Assembly (NCBI RefSeq): GCF_001832905.1
Contig: NZ_MKIR01000012.1
Location: 248,001 to 312,000 of the forward strand
Source: Floricoccus tropicus
GTDB lineage: Bacteria; Bacillota; Bacilli; Lactobacillales; Streptococcaceae
Length of the DNA stretch: 64,000 bases
Direction: 5' to 3'
In this document: piece by piece, positions 23,997 to 33,170 of the stretch
How the letters are laid out: every line of letters begins with the position of its first letter
Position numbering within the stretch: the stretch's first letter is position 1
Notes under the pieces: generated by a model
The model's database searches: none
Told to the model about the DNA's origin: nothing
The model's input: only the letters and a program-made list of their open reading frames with translations
Position numbers and translations under genes: made by a program

Positions 23997-24452
23997 CTAC
24001 ATGAAATCGAAAATTGTCGTTTGATTTGGATCAATATCGTTCTTTTTCTTCTTTGTTTTTATAACTGCTGCATTTTTTAACTTTTTATTTTGCTTTTCTA
24101 AATTTCTTCTTGCTCTTTCACCAGGATCACTTAAAGTTACTCTTGCTACTGCAGTAGCATCTGAAAGATAGTATTCTCTAACCCATTCAAATACTTGGTC
24201 ATGTTCAACCATTGCACATCCTTCAAACGCTTGTTCTCTTGATTTTGACCCTGCATAATTGAAAGCATTTGAAATCGTCTTACCTGACTTGAGTATTGAA
24301 ATAAATAGCTCTTCATCATCTTGATCACACAACCAATTATGAATCGTATGTATTGGTTCATAACTTGTATGTTCTACTTCTTTCAACATCTTTTTTAATG
24401 CTTTATCTTTATTGCTGATATTCTTATCAGTTTGTATTTCAATTATTTCCAT
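23997..24452 (-). CDS. PcfK-like protein
   Basis: 151 residues. The opening helices, YEPIHTIHNWLCDQDDEELF and KSREQAFEGCAMVEHDQVFEWVREYYL, and the C-terminal DPNQTTIFDF tail match the PcfK family. The end resembles a sliding-clamp binding peptide (QTTIFDF), which could link the pair to the host replication clamp; this is inference. Directly upstream of the PcfJ-like gene. Confidence 0.85.
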   Translation of the reverse strand: MEIIEIQTDKNISNKDKALKKMLKEVEHTSYEPIHTIHNWLCDQDDEELFISILKSGKTISNAFNYAGSKSREQAFEGCAMVEHDQVFEWVREYYLSDATAVARVTLSDPGERARRNLEKQNKKLKNAAVIKTKKKKNDIDPNQTTIFDFM

Positions 24453-24486
24453 GTTATAATCACCTTATAATCCTTTTCAATGTCGC

Positions 24487-24627
24487 TCACGGTTGCAGCC
24501 TAGCGACTTTTTTTGTTGTCTTCTTTTCCTCTTTCTCCCATTTTCGAGTCATTTCTAACCATGAAAAAAATATTGAAAATAAGAAGAATACTAATAGAAC
24601 TAATAGCGTTCCGAATAGTTCATCCAT
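24487..24627 (-). CDS. Very small membrane protein
   Basis: 46 residues from ATG 24627, with AAAGGAGATTAAT as ribosome site. MDELFGTLLVLLVFFLFSIF is one membrane helix, followed by a strongly basic and charged tail (RKWEKEEKKTTKKVARLQP). It is too short for usual gene calls but has clean start and stop in the operon. Confidence 0.65.
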   Translation of the reverse strand: MDELFGTLLVLLVFFLFSIFFSWLEMTRKWEKEEKKTTKKVARLQP

Positions 24628-24650
24628 ATTAATCTCCTTTCGAATCTATT

Positions 24651-24809
24651 TTAAGAATGTATCTTTTTCATTTTTTCATCAAATATATTTTCTAATGCTG
24701 AGTAATATCCAGTCATTGTTAATGGAATAATGGCACCCTCTATTGAATCTCTTTCTTCACCATCAGCCATTATATGTGTTACTTTGTATTTTTGGTTTTG
24801 TCTCTTCAT
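24651..24809 (-). CDS. Small phage protein of unknown function
   Basis: 52 residues from ATG 24809 with AAAGGAGAAATAA just upstream. MKRQNQKYKVTHIMADGEER, then a hydrophobic middle (GAIIPLTMTGYYSAL). It fits the leftward early operon in strand and spacing (24 bp to the next start). No family recognised. Confidence 0.62.
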   Translation of the reverse strand: MKRQNQKYKVTHIMADGEERDSIEGAIIPLTMTGYYSALENIFDEKMKKIHS

Positions 24810-24878
24810 TTATTTCTCCTTTATATGTTATATAGATTGTTTATTTGTTATAATTAAAATAAAAATGTGAGGTACAAA

Positions 24879-25565
24879 ATGTTACAGTCATATGAGATTA
24901 AACTTGGTTTATATAAAGATGTAATTTGTGTTGATGTGAAAGAAACTTGCCCTTTTTGCAACTTAGGAATAAAGCCCATTCATGTAACGTCAACAACATT
25001 CGAAAATATCGATAAGAAAACTGCTTTTTTATTACTTAACCAATGTCCATCATGTAAGCATCACTGGTCAGATGAATATCTTATAATTGAACCTAATGGT
25101 AATGGAACATATACTGGTTATTTAACAAATCCCAAATTATTTCTTCCAATTCCAGATGAAATTACAGAAGAGATTACAAAAGTTTCTCCTGAAGGTGTTA
25201 AAATATATACCCAAGCATTACAAGCAGAACAACTGGGATTTGATAGCTTAGTCGGTATAGGTATGAGAAAATCTATTGAATTTTTCATAAAAGACTTCTT
25301 AATATACACAAATCCCGAAAACAAAGAAAAATTTGAAAAGATTCAATTAGGGGATGCAATAAAAAATTATATCGATAATGAGGACTTAAAAGCTCTAGCA
25401 ACAAGTTCAAATTGGCTTGCTAATGATGAAACACACTATGTTAAAAAATTTACTGATAAAGATATAAATGATTTGAAAAAATATATGAAGTCTTTAATTA
25501 AATATATTGATTTCCAAATTACTATTCTTGGTGCTCATGAGTTGACAAATTCAAAGAATACTTAG
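24879..25565 (+). CDS. DUF4145-domain protein, in reverse orientation to the early operon
   Basis: 228 residues from ATG 24879 (TGAGGT site); a GTG at 24867 is possible but unsupported. The N-terminus is a zinc ribbon (CPFCNLGIKP ... NQCPSCKHHW). The C-terminal part (about 125-225) is DUF4145: GFDSLVGIGMRKSIEFFIKDFL, GDAIKNYI, WLANDETHYVKKFTD. DUF4145 proteins are often linked to restriction or other defence genes. It reads rightward inside a leftward operon, so it is probably expressed on its own from a TATAAT-like -10 at 24849-24854. Confidence 0.82.
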   Translation: MLQSYEIKLGLYKDVICVDVKETCPFCNLGIKPIHVTSTTFENIDKKTAFLLLNQCPSCKHHWSDEYLIIEPNGNGTYTGYLTNPKLFLPIPDEITEEITKVSPEGVKIYTQALQAEQLGFDSLVGIGMRKSIEFFIKDFLIYTNPENKEKFEKIQLGDAIKNYIDNEDLKALATSSNWLANDETHYVKKFTDKDINDLKKYMKSLIKYIDFQITILGAHELTNSKNT

Positions 25566-25647
25566 TATCTAGTTCATCTAGTTTTTCAGCTATATAAGTT
25601 ACAGTTCTCAATATTTCATTGAGGGCTATTTTTTCTAGTTCGTTCAC
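25522..25647 (-). CDS. Very small phage protein (GTG start)
   Basis: 41 residues from GTG 25647, with AAAGGAGAATGGA upstream. VNELEKIALNEILRTVTYIAEKLDELD is an amphipathic helix. Its last codons overlap the 3' end of the plus-strand DUF4145 gene by 44 bp, so the two genes are convergent and overlapping. Support is the site and the operon position only. Confidence 0.5.
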   Translation of the reverse strand: MNELEKIALNEILRTVTYIAEKLDELDTKYSLNLSTHEHQE

Positions 25648-25719
25648 TCCATTCTCCTTTCTATGTCATACTCTACTTATATCTGTTATAATCTCCTTAT
25701 AGAAAGGAGGTATGTTCTT

Positions 25720-25914
25720 ATGAAAAATTATATTATTGAAAATCTTAAAAATGGTAATAAGATAATTTTAGTATTTAACAAAGAATTCAGGCGAGTTGCT
25801 ATCGGTCTCGTTGATGAATTACCATCTGACGAAAATTCATTAGTTATTAAAACAAATGAATTTGATGCAATAGTCAATTTAAGTACTGTTAAATATGCTT
25901 TTATTAAAAACTAA
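25720..25914 (+). CDS. Small plus-strand protein of unknown function
   Basis: 64 residues from ATG 25720, which follows a near-perfect AAAGGAGGT site; a longer frame from 25663 ignores it. The beta-rich sequence (IILVFNKEFRRVAIGLVDELPSDENSLVIKTNEFDAIVNLSTVKYAFI) suggests a small beta-barrel. TATAAT at 25687-25692 may be its -10. It is the second gene facing against the early operon, and ends within the 3' end of the next minus-strand gene. Confidence 0.72.
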   Translation: MKNYIIENLKNGNKIILVFNKEFRRVAIGLVDELPSDENSLVIKTNEFDAIVNLSTVKYAFIKN

Positions 25915-26039
25915 AACAAATTAGATAACGATCTATACAATTCAGATAATGCTGACACCATATCTGGATTGTTTTTTGTTGTAGGTTCATTACAAATTTC
26001 AACTATTAAATCTTTTAATTTTGATGATACTTCTTCCAT
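25911..26039 (-). CDS. Very small phage protein downstream of cro
   Basis: 42 residues from ATG 26039 with AAAGGAGATAAAA. MEEVSSKLKDLIVEICNEPTTKN is helical and acidic. It follows the Cro-like gene by 32 bp and overlaps the end of the plus-strand gene by 4 bp. No family recognised. Confidence 0.6.
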   Translation of the reverse strand: MEEVSSKLKDLIVEICNEPTTKNNPDMVSALSELYRSLSNLF

Positions 26040-26071
26040 TTTTATCTCCTTTCTATGTCACGCACAATACT

Positions 26072-26317
26072 TCAAGTTGTTTGTTCGGTTTTCTGTACAA
26101 CAGGTGTAAAAAAATATTTGCCTATTTGTGTCATAGGAATTTCTAATTTTTCTGCTATTCTCTTAATCTCCTTTTGAGTAAAGTTACCTTTATTGTTCAG
26201 TTTTAAGTTTAATGAATTCCGTGCCATATTCACTTCATCAGACAAAGTAGATTGAGAATACTTCCTATTCTTCATTCTCTCTTCTAGCTCAGTATAGTCA
26301 TATACATATTTTTCCAT
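26072..26317 (-). CDS. Cro-like HTH repressor (DUF739-type)
   Basis: 81 residues with a compact HTH: YTELEERMKNRKYSQSTLSDEVNMARNSLNLKLN, then FTQKEIKRIAEKLEIP. Size and place (divergent from the CI gene, first gene of the lytic operon) fit the Cro role of a temperate siphophage switch. One of the four shared operators (26082-26099) is inside its own 3' end. Confidence 0.85.
   Translation of the reverse strand: MEKYVYDYTELEERMKNRKYSQSTLSDEVNMARNSLNLKLNNKGNFTQKEIKRIAEKLEIPMTQIGKYFFTPVVQKTEQTT
26082..26099. promoter_or_regulatory. Lysogeny-switch operator O1 (inside cro 3' end)
   Basis: TGTTCGG-TTTT-CTGTACA, an 18-bp imperfect dyad of the same form as the three operators at 26331, 26390 and 26454 (consensus TGTWCAG-N4-CTGTACA). 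Its place inside the cro gene recalls intragenic operators used for looping. Confidence 0.6.
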
Positions 26318-26330
26318 ATCTCTTCCTTTC

Positions 26331-26348
26331 TGTTCAGCTTTCTGTACA
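26331..26348. promoter_or_regulatory. Lysogeny-switch operator O2
   Basis: TGTTCAG-CTTT-CTGTACA, just upstream of the cro start. Binding here would block the leftward transcript soon after initiation. Confidence 0.7.
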
Positions 26349-26355
26349 AGTCGAG

Positions 26356-26382
26356 TTTATAACTAAATAATATATTTGTCAA
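26356..26382 (-). promoter_or_regulatory. Leftward lytic (cro) promoter
   Basis: On the minus strand TTGACA (26382-26377) with TATAAA (26361-26356) 15 bases on, or an AGTTTA-complement -10 at 17 bases. Operators O2 and O3 flank it on either side. Confidence 0.65.
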
Positions 26383-26389
26383 TACATTT

Positions 26390-26407
26390 TGTACATTTTT
26401 CTGAACT
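26390..26407. promoter_or_regulatory. Lysogeny-switch operator O3
   Basis: TGTACAT-TTTT-CTGAACT, the operator dyad in reverse, lying between the two divergent promoters and next to both -35 boxes. Confidence 0.7.
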
Positions 26408-26412
26408 TATTG

Positions 26413-26441
26413 TTGTCAATATTAAAATAGAATGCTATTAT
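26413..26441 (+). promoter_or_regulatory. Rightward repressor-maintenance promoter
   Basis: TTGTCA (26413-26418), 17-base spacer, TATTAT (26436-26441) with TG one base before it (extended -10). It drives the CI-like gene starting at 26465. Confidence 0.72.
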
Positions 26442-26453
26442 ATATTCAGGAGG

Positions 26454-26471
26454 TGTTCAGAATTATGAACA
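26454..26471. promoter_or_regulatory. Lysogeny-switch operator O4 over the CI start codon
   Basis: TGTTCAG-AATT-ATGAACA, a good dyad that includes the repressor's own ATG (26465-26467). Bound repressor would limit its own synthesis. Confidence 0.68.
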
Positions 26472-27250
26472 GTTTTAAAAATAGATTGAGAGAAGCTTTA
26501 GACTTAAGAGGCTACTCTCAAGCCGAACTTAGCCGACAAACTGGCATTGGAAGAAATTCAATAAGTGATTATCTAAATGGCAAGTATGAAGCAAAACAAA
26601 ATAAATTATATGCTTTAGCAAAAAGTTTAGATGTTGATGTTGCTTGGCTAATGGGCTACGATGTTCCAATTGAAATTAATTCAATTGAAGAGTCATCACC
26701 AATTGTTAATAATTCTGATTCATCAATTACTGATGATATAATAGAGGCTATTGACAAACTTTCTCATGAAAGCAAGAAAGAAGTTCTTGAATTTGCTAAA
26801 TTAAAAGCTACTGAAGAGAATGAAGTATACCCAGCACCTATTCAATTCAATAACTTTAGAAAACGTCTTGATGGAGTTGTTGCAAAATCAGCTGCTGGAT
26901 TTGGTTATAGTTATGATGATAATGAATTCTATTCAGTTTATACAGATCGAAATGATTTACCTGACTACGATTTCGCGACTTTTGTAACTGGAGATTCTAT
27001 GGAACCTGCTTTCCATGATGGCGACGTAGTGCTTTGTAAGCAATCCTTCTCTACCCCAGAAGGCGGTATTTTTATAGTTGACTATGATGGTAAATCATTT
27101 ATTAAACAAACTTGGACTGAAGATAACAAGCTTATCCTTCACTCTTTAAATCCCAAATACGAAGATAAAATACTACCTATTCCACCCGATGAATACACTT
27201 ATTGGAATATCGCCGGTGAAGTGATTGATAGTTTTACACCTATAGATTAA
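26465..27250 (+). CDS. CI-like phage repressor with S24 autoprotease domain
   Basis: 261 residues from ATG 26465, with AGGAGGT upstream; the frame extends to 26432 but that start has no site. Residues 1-62 are an XRE-type HTH (YSQAELSRQTGIGRNSISDYLNG). About 125-260 is a LexA/S24 domain: cleavage site A144-G145, nucleophile S178 in GDSMEPAF, and a lysine near 214 (SFIKQ). RecA-stimulated self-cleavage would induce the prophage. It would bind the four operators nearby. Confidence 0.93.
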   Translation: MNSFKNRLREALDLRGYSQAELSRQTGIGRNSISDYLNGKYEAKQNKLYALAKSLDVDVAWLMGYDVPIEINSIEESSPIVNNSDSSITDDIIEAIDKLSHESKKEVLEFAKLKATEENEVYPAPIQFNNFRKRLDGVVAKSAAGFGYSYDDNEFYSVYTDRNDLPDYDFATFVTGDSMEPAFHDGDVVLCKQSFSTPEGGIFIVDYDGKSFIKQTWTEDNKLILHSLNPKYEDKILPIPPDEYTYWNIAGEVIDSFTPID

Positions 27251-27254
27251 AAGT

Positions 27255-27350
27255 ATGAATAATAATCAATTAATTGATGAAATAAAAAAACTCTCTGACA
27301 AAGACAAAGAGGAGATTAAAAATAAAATTAAAGAATTATTAACAAAATAA
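27255..27350 (+). CDS. Very small helical protein after the repressor
   Basis: 31 residues: MNNNQLIDEIKKLSDKDKEEIKNK and a short end. Strongly charged single helix. It starts 4 bp after the repressor stop but has no clear ribosome site, so translation would rely on coupling. Confidence 0.4.
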   Translation: MNNNQLIDEIKKLSDKDKEEIKNKIKELLTK

Positions 27351-27393
27351 AGAAACTCTGATAAAAATTATATCTAGAAAGTGATATATCAAA

Positions 27394-27594
27394 ATGAAAA
27401 TTGGAATCAGAACACCTAGCCCAAAGAAAAGCTTAAAAGCGATGACTACTGGAAAAGTTAAAAGAGCTGCAAAGAAATCTATTATCCCAGGATATGGAAA
27501 AAAAGGAACTGGCCTTTTAAAAGATCCAAAAAAAGCTACTTACAATAAAGTTTATAATAAAACTACCAAATCAATATTTGATATTTTTAAGTAA
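27394..27594 (+). CDS. Small basic phage protein
   Basis: 66 residues, very basic (PSPKKSLKAMTTGKVKRAAKKSI), with PGYGKKGTGLLKDPKKATYNKVYNKTT. This pattern recurs in small proteins near the repressor in lactococcal/streptococcal prophages; function unknown. ATG 27394 follows GAAAGTGAT. Confidence 0.75.
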   Translation: MKIGIRTPSPKKSLKAMTTGKVKRAAKKSIIPGYGKKGTGLLKDPKKATYNKVYNKTTKSIFDIFK

Positions 27595-27600
27595 ATAAAA

Positions 27601-27642
27601 AACGTCACTCCAACTTTGGTCGGTCCGAGTGACGTTATCTTT
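27601..27642 (+). terminator. Terminator of the repressor transcript
   Basis: A perfect 10-bp stem, AACGTCACTC (27601-27610) with GAGTGACGTT (27627-27636), followed by ATCTTT. It separates the repressor operon from the integrase gene. Confidence 0.75.
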
Positions 27643-27713
27643 AAAAAACCAATAAGAAAGGCTTTTTCTGTACTCTATTTTATCATATTAGAGACAAAAA
27701 AGATAATTAATAT

Positions 27714-29720
<2,007 letters not shown>

Positions 29721-29750
29721 CAGACCTTTTCCTTAATGATATGGCAAAAT

Positions 29751-29780
29751 AAAAAGAGTAGATATTTTTCTACTCTTTTT
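29751..29780. terminator. Bidirectional-type terminator
   Basis: AAAAAGAGTAGA (29751-29762) and TCTACTCTTTTT (29769-29780), a 12-bp stem with T-runs on both strands. On the minus strand it ends the isochorismatase-like transcript. Confidence 0.8.
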
Positions 29781-30318
29781 ATTCATTAAATTCATCGTAG
29801 GTTATGACTTTCGCAAAATTTTTCAAGGAGGCCAAAAAAGATAATTGTACATATTTTGAAGATATTAATTCTTCATCAAAATATAAATCTTTTGTCGCTG
29901 TTCCATCGGCGATGAGTATAGGTTTAAGTCCTAATTCATTGCTTGCTCTAGTTGTTGAATCAACACACATATGTGTCATCATTCCACAAATTATAACTTG
30001 CTCTACTTTTAATTTTTTTAAAGTTGATAATAATTTTGTTTTATAAAAAGAATTTGGAAATTGTTTTTCTATTATTATAGAAGAATGATTAAGTAATAAT
30101 CTTTCTTCCAATTCTGAACCGTGTGAATTTTTAGCAAAGAAATCAGCTTTTAAATCATTTTTTATATGTCGGATGTAAATAACAGGAAGATTAGCTTCGT
30201 AAAATTTTCGTTCCAGTTTGTTTATTATAATAAGTGCATTTTCTGTATTATTTAATTCCATTTTCCCATTTTTAAAATAATCGTTTTGAACATCAATTAT
30301 TATTAAAGCTTGCTTCAT
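29779..30318 (-). CDS. Cysteine hydrolase (isochorismatase-like family)
   Basis: 179 residues. Catalytic triad pattern of the family: Asp in ALIIIDVQNDYFKNG (near 9), Lys in the middle (VIYIRHIK region, around 50) and Cys in the late loop VIICGMMTHMCVDSTTRASNELG. The cis-peptide MMTHMCV region is typical. Substrate is unknown; relatives are nicotinamidases and isochorismatases. Divergent from the Lrp-type regulator, with which it shares a promoter gap and which may control it. Confidence 0.88.
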   Translation of the reverse strand: MKQALIIIDVQNDYFKNGKMELNNTENALIIINKLERKFYEANLPVIYIRHIKNDLKADFFAKNSHGSELEERLLLNHSSIIIEKQFPNSFYKTKLLSTLKKLKVEQVIICGMMTHMCVDSTTRASNELGLKPILIADGTATKDLYFDEELISSKYVQLSFLASLKNFAKVITYDEFNE

Positions 30319-30430
30319 ATCTAATTCTCCTTTATTTGATATAATAAGTATAATTAATAAAGTAAAAATATAAAATAACCTAGTGAAAGAATTTGGATTA
30401 TTTGCTTTTCACAATGAAAGAATATATAAA

Positions 30431-30835
30431 ATGGATGACACTGATAAATTAATAATAAAAAGATTAAAAGAAGATAGTAAATTAACAAATAAAGAAATTG
30501 GAAAATTTGTTCATTTGAGCGGACAAGCTGTTGGATTACGTATTTCAAAATTAATAGAAAAAGGGATAATTGAATCTTATACAGTAAAAGAAAACTTTAA
30601 ATATACTCAATTTATTAGGATCTTTATGAATTCTAACAAATTTATAGACTTTGAAAATTATATAAATAAATTTGAGAATGTGTCATCACTATATAAGACT
30701 AGTGGACAGGCTTGCTATCTAATAATTACACATTTTAGTCAAGATGAACTCCAACATTTCCTTGAAGAAATATCTAGATGGGCAAGATACACGGTGGAAA
30801 GTATGATTGAGGACAAAACAAAAAAAGAACTATAA
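30431..30835 (+). CDS. Lrp/AsnC family regulator
   Basis: 134 residues from ATG 30431 (MDDTDKLIIKRLKEDSKLTNKEIGK), the usual Lrp start; the frame opens at 30383 but that adds an unrelated leader. N-terminal wHTH (LTNKEIGKFVHLSGQAVGLRISKLIEKGIIESYTV) and a C-terminal RAM/ACT-like part. Divergent from the hydrolase gene, so a probable regulator of it. Confidence 0.85.
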   Translation: MDDTDKLIIKRLKEDSKLTNKEIGKFVHLSGQAVGLRISKLIEKGIIESYTVKENFKYTQFIRIFMNSNKFIDFENYINKFENVSSLYKTSGQACYLIITHFSQDELQHFLEEISRWARYTVESMIEDKTKKEL

Positions 30836-30847
30836 AAATTAGTTCTT
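30825..30847. terminator. Convergent terminator hairpin
   Basis: AAGAACT (30825-30831) and AGTTCTT (30841-30847), overlapping the 3' ends of the Lrp gene and the dCMP deaminase gene, with A/T runs on either side so it can work both ways. Confidence 0.55.
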
Positions 30848-31345
30848 CTTAAAAAAATTCCCAAATGATATATTTTCAAAGTATTTAGGATCAAGTTTTA
30901 CTTGTTCAACTTCTACACCTACATGGTCAATTAGTTCTTTGGCATATTCATTATTTTTATAATCATTTAGATAGTAAATCTTTTTGATTCCAGCTTGTAA
31001 AATTGCTTTTGTACAAGGAAGACAAGGAAAATGTGTGACATAGATTTCTGCACCATCAGTTGAGACACCTAGTTTAGCACATTGAAGTATGGCGTTTATT
31101 TCTGCGTGTATGGTGCGGATACAGTGACCATCCACAACATAACAACCTTCATCAATACAGTGACTATCCCCACTTACTGAACCATTATATCCACCAGCAA
31201 ATATTCGTCTATCTTTTACAAGTGTTGCCCCTACTTCAAGACGAGTACATGTGCTACGAAGAGAAAGCAATAAGGCTTGTGCCATAAAATATTGATTCCA
31301 TGGTATACGTTTGTCTTTTGTTTGATTTATGTTGTTTTCTGCCAT
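30839..31345 (-). CDS. Deoxycytidylate deaminase family protein (ComEB-like)
   Basis: 168 residues. Zinc and catalytic motifs: TIHAEINAIL (HAE) and THFPCLPCTKAI (PCxxC), with an additional zinc-like site (DSHCIDEGCYVVDGHC). It converts dCMP to dUMP for thymidylate synthesis. In Bacillus and lactic bacteria the gene is called comEB. No competence genes are beside it. Confidence 0.92.
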   Translation of the reverse strand: MAENNINQTKDKRIPWNQYFMAQALLLSLRSTCTRLEVGATLVKDRRIFAGGYNGSVSGDSHCIDEGCYVVDGHCIRTIHAEINAILQCAKLGVSTDGAEIYVTHFPCLPCTKAILQAGIKKIYYLNDYKNNEYAKELIDHVGVEVEQVKLDPKYFENISFGNFFKKN

Positions 31346-31419
31346 TTCATTCTCCCATAAATTTACATGATTAAAAAGTTTTAATTAATTTTAACTTTTT
31401 TATTATGGTTTGCATAGAA

Positions 31420-31455
31420 AAAGTTGAAATTCTTATACGAATTTCAACTTTTTAA
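31420..31455. terminator. Bidirectional terminator
   Basis: AAAAAGTTGAAATTC (31420-31434) and GAATTTCAACTTTTT (31441-31455): a perfect 15-bp stem with T-runs on both strands. On the minus strand it ends the aldo-keto reductase transcript. Confidence 0.9.
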
Positions 31456-32310
31456 TTATTTTCTACGTTCTTCAATAAATTTAACAAACATTTCTACTGT
31501 TTCTGGTGCTTGATGATCAAAGAATAAGCTTGATTCTTGATCAATTTTTTGAATTTCCTTCATATCTTGGTCTGATAACTCAAAATCAAAAATTGAAAAA
31601 TTTTCTTCCATTCTAGATTTCTTGGTTGATTTAGCAAGTGAAACAATATCTCTTTGAAGTAACCATCTAAGAATTACTTGAGCAGCAGACTTACCATATT
31701 TTTTACCAATTGAAGTCAAAGTTTCATTATTGAAAATATCATTTCGACCTTCTCCAAATGGAGCCCAGGCTTCCATTTGAATTTCTTCTTTAAGCATATA
31801 TTCTTGTGCTTTTATTTGTTGGTTGAAAGGATTGACTTCAACTTGATTGACTTGCGGAACTACGCTATTAAAAGCTGCAATATCTGCTAATCTATCAGGA
31901 GCAAAATTACTAACACCGATTGCTCTAATTTTGCCTTCCTTATATAATTTTTCAAGTTCATGGTAAGCAGCATAATAATCTGAAAAAGGTTGATGTAAAA
32001 GGACTAAATCAATGTAATCTACTTTTAATCTTCTCATTGAATCTAAAATTGACTGTCTTGTTATACCTTGTCCATAATTATCAATCCAAACTTTGGTTGT
32101 TAGGAAAATTTCTTCCCTTGGAACTTTTGTTTCAGCAAGGGCATATCCAACTTCTTTTTCATTAAAATATGACTGAGCAGTATCTATTAGTCTATACCCT
32201 ACTTCTAATGCATCAAGAACTGCTTGTTTACAATCTTCTTTTGGAATTTGATATACACCAAATCCTGCCATTGGCATTTCAATCCCATTGTTTAATTTTG
32301 CATATTCCAT
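31456..32310 (-). CDS. Aldo/keto reductase
   Basis: 284 residues, full length for the AKR family. Catalytic tetrad regions: D in RLIDTAQSYFNE (with Y in the same motif), K in FLTTKVWIDN, H in DYIDLVLLHQPF. NADPH-binding end: RWLLQRDIVSLAKSTKKSRMEENF. AKR5-like (2,5-diketogluconate reductase-type); substrate not inferable. Stands alone, between terminators. Confidence 0.93.
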   Translation of the reverse strand: MEYAKLNNGIEMPMAGFGVYQIPKEDCKQAVLDALEVGYRLIDTAQSYFNEKEVGYALAETKVPREEIFLTTKVWIDNYGQGITRQSILDSMRRLKVDYIDLVLLHQPFSDYYAAYHELEKLYKEGKIRAIGVSNFAPDRLADIAAFNSVVPQVNQVEVNPFNQQIKAQEYMLKEEIQMEAWAPFGEGRNDIFNNETLTSIGKKYGKSAAQVILRWLLQRDIVSLAKSTKKSRMEENFSIFDFELSDQDMKEIQKIDQESSLFFDHQAPETVEMFVKFIEERRK

Positions 32311-32392
32311 GTTTCTTCCTCCGTTGTCAGTTTACATATCTACACAGTATATAATACTCCCTAACAATATTTGGTCAAATTATTACTACGAA

Positions 32393-33169
32393 TCATTTCC
32401 TATTTTCTTCAATCCAACTTACTGCAAAATCTATTAGTTCTCTTTGATTCATACATTTTACAATAGCATCGCCAATTTTTGTTTGATTAACAGAATGTTC
32501 TTTTTCAAAAGCATTCCCAATTTGAGTAAAGTCATCACCATCCACAACAAGTGTCTCATAATCAATCCATTGTCTTTTACCATTTTTAGTTATTACACTG
32601 CTATTTACTTCCGTTTTCTTACTTGGATAGTCTGCTAGTTCATCCGCCAAATGGATTGAGGTATTTTTATCATAGTTCACCCCAAGCAAAATTATCTTCC
32701 CATTTAACTCATATAATTTTCCTAAAGGAGAGGTCTTTCCGAAAATATCACTTAAATCATGATTTTCTATCAAATACTCTGCATTCATACCATTTGCAGA
32801 AAAAGAGCGTGCTGGATGATCGCTCCTAAAAGTTCCAGGCCAAGTACGAAACATTTCTGCAACTAGCCCCATTGTGTTTGTTGGAGTTATATACTTATCA
32901 TAAGCGGGCAAATTTTCTCTTAAAATATCCCAATCAACTCTCTCTACTTCGTAATGAACGCCAGAATTAGGATCAAGATTTTTCCAACTCTGTGTTGGCA
33001 TTAAAACTGTACCATTACCACCTACAGTTTCAAGCAGAGCCTCTATTACTGTCTGAGCACCACCACAAATATAGCCCATTTTACTCATTGAAGTATGTAC
33101 GATTACATTATCACCTTTTCTTAATCCTAGTTCTTCAAAATGTTTAAGCAAATCAATCTTGGTTATCAT
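32393..33169 (-). CDS. AAC(3)-family aminoglycoside N-acetyltransferase-like protein
   Basis: 258 residues from ATG 33169, with AAAGGTGATT as site (a GTG at 33178 is less good). Family signature: HTSMSKMGYICGGAQTVIEALLETVGGNGTVLMPTQSW, then DHPARSFSANGMNAEYL and SPLGKLYELNGKIILLGV. The family transfers acetyl from acetyl-CoA to 3-amino groups of aminoglycosides, but chromosomal copies like this may act on other amines. It follows the kinase gene by 1 bp. Confidence 0.85.
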   Translation of the reverse strand: MITKIDLLKHFEELGLRKGDNVIVHTSMSKMGYICGGAQTVIEALLETVGGNGTVLMPTQSWKNLDPNSGVHYEVERVDWDILRENLPAYDKYITPTNTMGLVAEMFRTWPGTFRSDHPARSFSANGMNAEYLIENHDLSDIFGKTSPLGKLYELNGKIILLGVNYDKNTSIHLADELADYPSKKTEVNSSVITKNGKRQWIDYETLVVDGDDFTQIGNAFEKEHSVNQTKIGDAIVKCMNQRELIDFAVSWIEENRK

Positions 33170-33170
33170 T

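Noticed and set aside
22635-24452. PcfJ/PcfK as evidence for an integrated conjugative element
   Set aside because: No relaxase, coupling protein or type IV secretion genes are present, while a full set of phage head and tail genes is.
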